Shown piece after piece: positions 15,569-17,666 of a stretch of 17,666 bases of DNA (position 1 is its first letter; each line of letters begins with the position of its first letter). A program made the position numbers and the translations under genes. The stretch comes from CABMGU01 sp035292785. GTDB lineage: Archaea; Nanobdellota; Nanobdellia; Woesearchaeales; ARS49. The DNA is taken from assembly GCA_035292785.1 (NCBI GenBank), contig DATDPK010000043.1, positions 1 through 17,666 of the forward strand. Reading direction: 5' to 3'. Under the pieces are notes generated by a model. The model searched no databases. It saw nothing but the letters and a program-made list of their open reading frames with translations, and was not told the origin of the DNA.

Positions 15569-15576
15569 TTTTTAAA
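15569..15576 (+). promoter_or_regulatory. TATA element of the S8e gene
   Basis: TTTTTAAA with a CGAAAGG BRE-like run directly upstream lies 24-31 nt before ATG 15600. The spacing implies a leaderless transcript for this ribosomal protein gene. Confidence 0.7.
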
Positions 15577-15599
15577 CACTTCATAGACTCACAGAACAC

Positions 15600-15983
15600 A
15601 TGGTAGTAGTACAACGGGGGAGAACAAGCAGAAAGCCAACAGGCGGAAGATACAAGATAGCCAGAGGCAAACGCAAGTTTGAAACAGGCAGACAACCTGT
15701 ACATACCAAGATTGGCGAACAAAAAATCACAGTTCTCAAAACCAAAAGCAACAGCATAAAAATGAAAGTACTCGTTGCCAAGACAGCAAACGTGCTTGAC
15801 CCGAAAACAAAGAAGTTCACAAAATCAGTTATCAAGACAGTGGAAGAATGCCCAGCAAACAGGCACTTTGTCAGGCGAAACATCATAGTCAAAGGAACAA
15901 TAATCACAACAGAAGCAGGCAAGGCCAGAGTAACATCAAGGCCAGGACAAGACGGAACAGTTAATGCGGTATTGGTTTCTTAA
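15600..15983 (+). CDS. rps8e: 30S ribosomal protein S8e
   Basis: S8e is a small-subunit ribosomal protein of archaea and eukaryotes. The 127-residue sequence shows the family core: GRTSRKPTGGRYK near the N terminus (7-19), ARGKRKFE (21-28), TANVLDP (62-68) and ANRHFVRRNIIVKG (85-98), then a C-terminal KARVTSRPGQDGTVNAVL (108-125). The length is typical of archaeal S8e. It begins at the only good ATG, 27 nt downstream of a strong TATA/BRE pair. It is the firmest evidence in the window that the host is archaeal. It is divergent from the secreted repeat protein, and its stop is followed eight bases later by a small ORF that may be co-transcribed. Confidence 0.96.
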   Translation: MVVVQRGRTSRKPTGGRYKIARGKRKFETGRQPVHTKIGEQKITVLKTKSNSIKMKVLVAKTANVLDPKTKKFTKSVIKTVEECPANRHFVRRNIIVKGTIITTEAGKARVTSRPGQDGTVNAVLVS

Positions 15984-15991
15984 ATACGGGC

Positions 15992-16258
15992 ATGGCAGAA
16001 AGCAGACAGTCGATTGATGATAACGTTCTTGGTTGTTTAAAATCCACATTATTGTTGCCAATTCCGGGTTCTTCATTTTTCGTGTTCAGGATGAAAAGAA
16101 GAGAATTACCTCAACATATTCACCAAGAACGCCGCGAGCTATACGAAGAAGCTTTGAACCGTGATCAAAGGTATTGGAATTGCACTGTCCCGCTACTCAT
16201 GGAACTCAGTAAAGCTATGCTTTACGCTTCTGGCTACATACTTATTAGAAGTTTCTAA
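15992..16258 (+). CDS. Small hypothetical protein of unknown function
   Basis: An 88-residue frame starts eight bases after the S8e stop. I do not recognise the family. The product has a hydrophobic patch near 18-33, a charged arginine- and glutamate-rich middle (MKRRELPQHIHQERRELYEE, 34-53) likely to form a helix, and a hydrophobic end (67-88) that could be a membrane helix. No Shine-Dalgarno-like motif precedes it, and no TATA element sits at the leaderless distance. Codon use differs from its neighbours: ATT, GGT and CGT replace the ATA and A-ending codons seen elsewhere. It could be an acquired or young gene co-transcribed with S8e, or a chance frame. The absence of other genes in 15984-16509 and the close spacing to S8e argue mildly for it being real. 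Confidence 0.45.
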   Translation: MAESRQSIDDNVLGCLKSTLLLPIPGSSFFVFRMKRRELPQHIHQERRELYEEALNRDQRYWNCTVPLLMELSKAMLYASGYILIRSF

Positions 16259-16330
16259 ACCTCTTATTGCAATTACTTTCAATATTTGAAAAAATGCTTG
16301 TTTCTTGATTGAAAAATTTTCTTCGACGAG

Positions 16331-16336
16331 TTTTTT
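16331..16336 (+). terminator. Possible T-tract terminator downstream of the S8e unit
   Basis: A run of six T (16331-16336) lies in a T-rich stretch about 70 nt after the small ORF and before the nrd promoter. T tracts terminate archaeal transcription, so this could end the S8e transcript. The rest of 16259-16412 is AT-rich with no gene I can support. Confidence 0.3.
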
Positions 16337-16412
16337 GGTTTCGTTTCACTCACAAGTAGGTCAAACATAGTGAAAAATTATTTCTCAGAATATATGTTGA
16401 AAAGCGATAATG

Positions 16413-16420
16413 TTTAAATA
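16413..16420 (+). promoter_or_regulatory. TATA element of the nrdR-nrdJ operon
   Basis: TTTAAATA lies about 93 nt before the nrdR start codon. Using the 27-nt spacing seen elsewhere in the window, transcription would begin near 16443, giving a leader of about 65 nt. This is the only operon here with an apparent leader. Confidence 0.55.
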
Positions 16421-16423
16421 CTA

Positions 16424-16439
16424 TTTCAACTCGTAGTGT
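16424..16439 (+). promoter_or_regulatory. Candidate NrdR box 1
   Basis: TTTCAACTCGTAGTGT fits the bacterial NrdR-box consensus (acaCwAtATaTwGtgt) at 9 of 16 positions: the CwA half on the left and the whole TwGtgt half on the right, at the correct spacing. It lies between the TATA element and the predicted transcription start. Alone it would be weak; its support comes from the second site exactly 32 bp downstream. Confidence 0.45.
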
Positions 16440-16455
16440 TCAGCTTAGACGATAA

Positions 16456-16471
16456 CCACAATAGCTTGTGG
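16456..16471 (+). promoter_or_regulatory. Candidate NrdR box 2 (strong dyad in the nrdR leader)
   Basis: CCACAATAGCTTGTGG matches the NrdR-box consensus at 12 of 16 positions, with both CAA and TTG half-sites and the 4-base spacing exact. The dyad extends to AACCACAA/TTGTGGTT (16454-16473). NrdR represses ribonucleotide reductase genes in bacteria through pairs of such boxes. An alternative reading is an RNA hairpin followed by T residues (16472-16476) acting as an attenuator. Confidence 0.55.
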
Positions 16472-16495
16472 TTTTTGTTACATTTGAGTGAAAAA

Positions 16496-16501
16496 AGAGG
16501 T
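16496..16501 (+). promoter_or_regulatory. Shine-Dalgarno-like site of nrdR
   Basis: AGAGGT-type sequence (GAGGT at 16497-16501) lies eight bases before the GTG at 16510. Its presence supports the GTG start and agrees with the predicted leader; most other operon-first genes in the window have no such site. Confidence 0.55.
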
Positions 16502-16509
16502 AAAAAGAA

Positions 16510-17013
16510 GTGAAGTGCCCGTTTTGCCAGAACGTTGACAATAAAGTTCTTGACAGCAGGTTAACACCAGACTCAGGAAGCATACGCAGAAGAAGAGAAT
16601 GTGTTGACTGCGACAAAAGATTCACAACATACGAACGAGTAGAGATAGTTGACATTTCTGTAGTAAAAAGAGACGGAAGAAGAGAAGCATTTGACAGAAA
16701 CAAGGTGCTAAAGGGCGTAATAAGAGCCTGCGAGAAAAGGCCGATAAAGCGAGAACAGATAGAGCAAGCAGTAGACGCAATTGAAAGCACAATAAGGCAG
16801 TCAGACAAAAACGAAATCAAAAGCATGAAAGTAGGAGAATTGGTAATGCAGGAGCTTGCAAAACTTGACGATGTAGCATATGTGAGGTTTGCAAGCGTAT
16901 ACAAGAAATTCAAGGACGCAAGCCAATTCGTTGACGCTATCAAAACACTCAAGAAAGCCGACTTGACAAAAGTACGGCGCAATATTCTAGTAAAAACGGA
17001 GGCAGCGCTATGA
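16510..17013 (+). CDS. nrdR: Transcriptional repressor NrdR (Zn-ribbon and ATP-cone)
   Basis: The 167-residue protein has the NrdR architecture: an N-terminal zinc ribbon with C3, C6, C31 and C34, the linker RRRRECVDCDKRFTTYERVE (26-45), and an ATP-cone from about 48 to 138 starting VVKRDGRREAFDRNKVLKG. In bacteria the ATP-cone senses ATP/dATP and the ribbon binds NrdR boxes to repress ribonucleotide reductase genes. The length is slightly above the usual 150 because of a C-terminal extension (about 150-167). The start is GTG, backed by a Shine-Dalgarno-like site and by family alignment (MKCPFC). It overlaps the downstream reductase gene by ATGA. NrdR is mainly bacterial, so an archaeal copy suggests old or recent transfer. 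Two candidate NrdR boxes upstream suggest autoregulation. Confidence 0.93.
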   Translation: MKCPFCQNVDNKVLDSRLTPDSGSIRRRRECVDCDKRFTTYERVEIVDISVVKRDGRREAFDRNKVLKGVIRACEKRPIKREQIEQAVDAIESTIRQSDKNEIKSMKVGELVMQELAKLDDVAYVRFASVYKKFKDASQFVDAIKTLKKADLTKVRRNILVKTEAAL

Positions 17014-17666
17014 CACACGAAACAAAAGAAGTGCAGGAATTGGACAAACCACCATTTGGAAACATACCGCTAACAGAGAATCAATTGAAAGTCATCAAGG
17101 ACAAATACTTAAGAGACGACCCAAGCGTGGAAAACTGGCTGTGGAACATAGCAAAAAACATCGCACTATCAGAACTCCTCTACCACCCTGACGTGCCAAG
17201 AGACCAGCTATTCGCGGGCGTAAGATACAGCCAAGAATGGATAGATGTAGGCAATGGCGAAACCAGCGAACTGCTGCTAATACACGTAGGGCAGAAAAAC
17301 TACGGCGACCAAGAACAAAACCACAGAAGATTCATACAAAACCTCTACAAGCTCCTCGAAAACAGCACAAGAGCAAGAGAAATAACGCTAAAAACAGCAA
17401 CACAATACTACGACATGCTCGCAAACTTCGACTTTTTGCCAAACTCACCAACATTAATGAATGCATCACGAGAACTGCAACAGCTCTCAGCGTGCTACGT
17501 GCTGCCAATAGACGACAGCATAGAAGGCTGGGGAGACCTCGTAAAACAAACAATGCTCATCCACAAATCAGGAGGAGGAACAGGATTTAGCGGATGCAGG
17601 GTAAGACCAAAAGGAGACAGGGTCAAAAGCACAAAAGGAGTAGCATCAGGAGCCTTATCCCCATTA
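17010..17666 (+). CDS. nrdJ: Class II (adenosylcobalamin-dependent) ribonucleoside reductase, N-terminal part
   Basis: The first 219 codons of a large reductase subunit run off the right edge. Recognisable segments are the N-terminal LTENQLKVIKDKYL (25-38), FLPNSPTLMNA with the following QLSACYVLPIDDS (the Cys here corresponds to the first redox cysteine), and HKSGGGTGFSGCRVRPKGD, then ASGALSP near the edge. These fit class II NrdJ, which reduces ribonucleotides to deoxyribonucleotides using B12. The radical-site cysteines and the C-terminal tail lie beyond the window, so class II assignment rests on similarity of the N-terminal motifs and could be revised. No ATP-cone precedes the catalytic domain, so activity control may fall on NrdR. 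The ATG overlaps the nrdR stop (ATGA), making one operon. Confidence 0.85.
   Translation, partial: MTHETKEVQELDKPPFGNIPLTENQLKVIKDKYLRDDPSVENWLWNIAKNIALSELLYHPDVPRDQLFAGVRYSQEWIDVGNGETSELLLIHVGQKNYGDQEQNHRRFIQNLYKLLENSTRAREITLKTATQYYDMLANFDFLPNSPTLMNASRELQQLSACYVLPIDDSIEGWGDLVKQTMLIHKSGGGTGFSGCRVRPKGDRVKSTKGVASGALSPL

Noticed and set aside
15427..15579. N-terminal extension of the secreted repeat protein to ATG 15579
   Set aside because: The extension covers the palindromic promoter block and would bury the clear signal peptide at residue 52. The TATA element at 15450-15456 supports ATG 15426.
16454..16478. Hairpin plus T-run as an ordinary intrinsic terminator
   Set aside because: It lies just after the predicted nrd transcription start with no gene ending nearby, and the match to NrdR-box half-sites and spacing is a better explanation. 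Attenuation is kept as an alternative.
1..17666. tRNA, rRNA, CRISPR arrays or insertion sequences
   Set aside because: I saw no tRNA-like cloverleaf with a TTCRANNC arm, no rRNA, no regularly spaced direct repeats and no transposase motifs on reading both strands by eye; weak or degenerate copies could be missed.

Overview
The window looks like part of the chromosome of an archaeon with a compact genome. The anchor is a ribosomal protein S8e gene, a family found in archaea and eukaryotes but not bacteria. At least eight genes also carry an archaeal-type TATA element about 27 nt before the start codon, the pattern of leaderless transcripts. Gene packing is extreme: ATGA overlaps, 1-nt gaps, and convergent stops that abut or overlap. 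A DPANN-type lineage such as Woesearchaeota or Pacearchaeota is my guess from the gene mix (NrdR next to a class II ribonucleotide reductase, a dense surface-glycan cluster); the window alone does not prove it.

Positions 1-14158 form a surface glycan and glycolipid island made of several short operons. First comes a partial gene, a CDP-alcohol phosphatidyltransferase and a zinc-ribbon methyltransferase (1-1815). Next is a three-gene deoxysugar operon (1842-4352): a nucleotide-rhamnose synthase/epimerase-reductase-like enzyme, RmlB and a short RmlA. No rmlC is present, and the first enzyme resembles the plant/mimivirus bifunctional type, so these three genes could be a complete L-rhamnose pathway. 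On the minus strand lie a Wzx/MOP-type flippase (5843-4353) and a GT2 glycosyltransferase plus small methyltransferase pair (7366-5883). Two plus-strand operons follow. They combine multi-membrane GT-C glycosyltransferases (7444-9096, 10639-12126), polyprenyl-phosphate sugar synthase-like GT2 enzymes (9134-9844, 12160-13014), an FkbM methyltransferase, a GtrA-type membrane protein and a further methyltransferase. Together this suggests lipid-linked sugars made on the cytoplasmic face, flipped, and used by GT-C enzymes on the outer face, with methyl capping or decoration.

A minus-strand gene (15426-14155) encodes a predicted secreted, membrane-anchored repeat protein with calcium-binding loops, probably a surface protein. 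Between it and S8e is a divergent promoter region holding three abutting dyad symmetries.

The right end leaves the glycan island: S8e (15600-15983), a small unrecognised ORF with unusual codon use, then nrdR and the start of a B12-dependent (class II) ribonucleotide reductase cut by the window edge. The nrdR upstream region has two sites resembling bacterial NrdR boxes exactly 32 bp apart, placed to repress the nrdR-nrdJ operon. The two most interesting points are this apparent NrdR regulon in an archaeon and the rmlC-less rhamnose operon.
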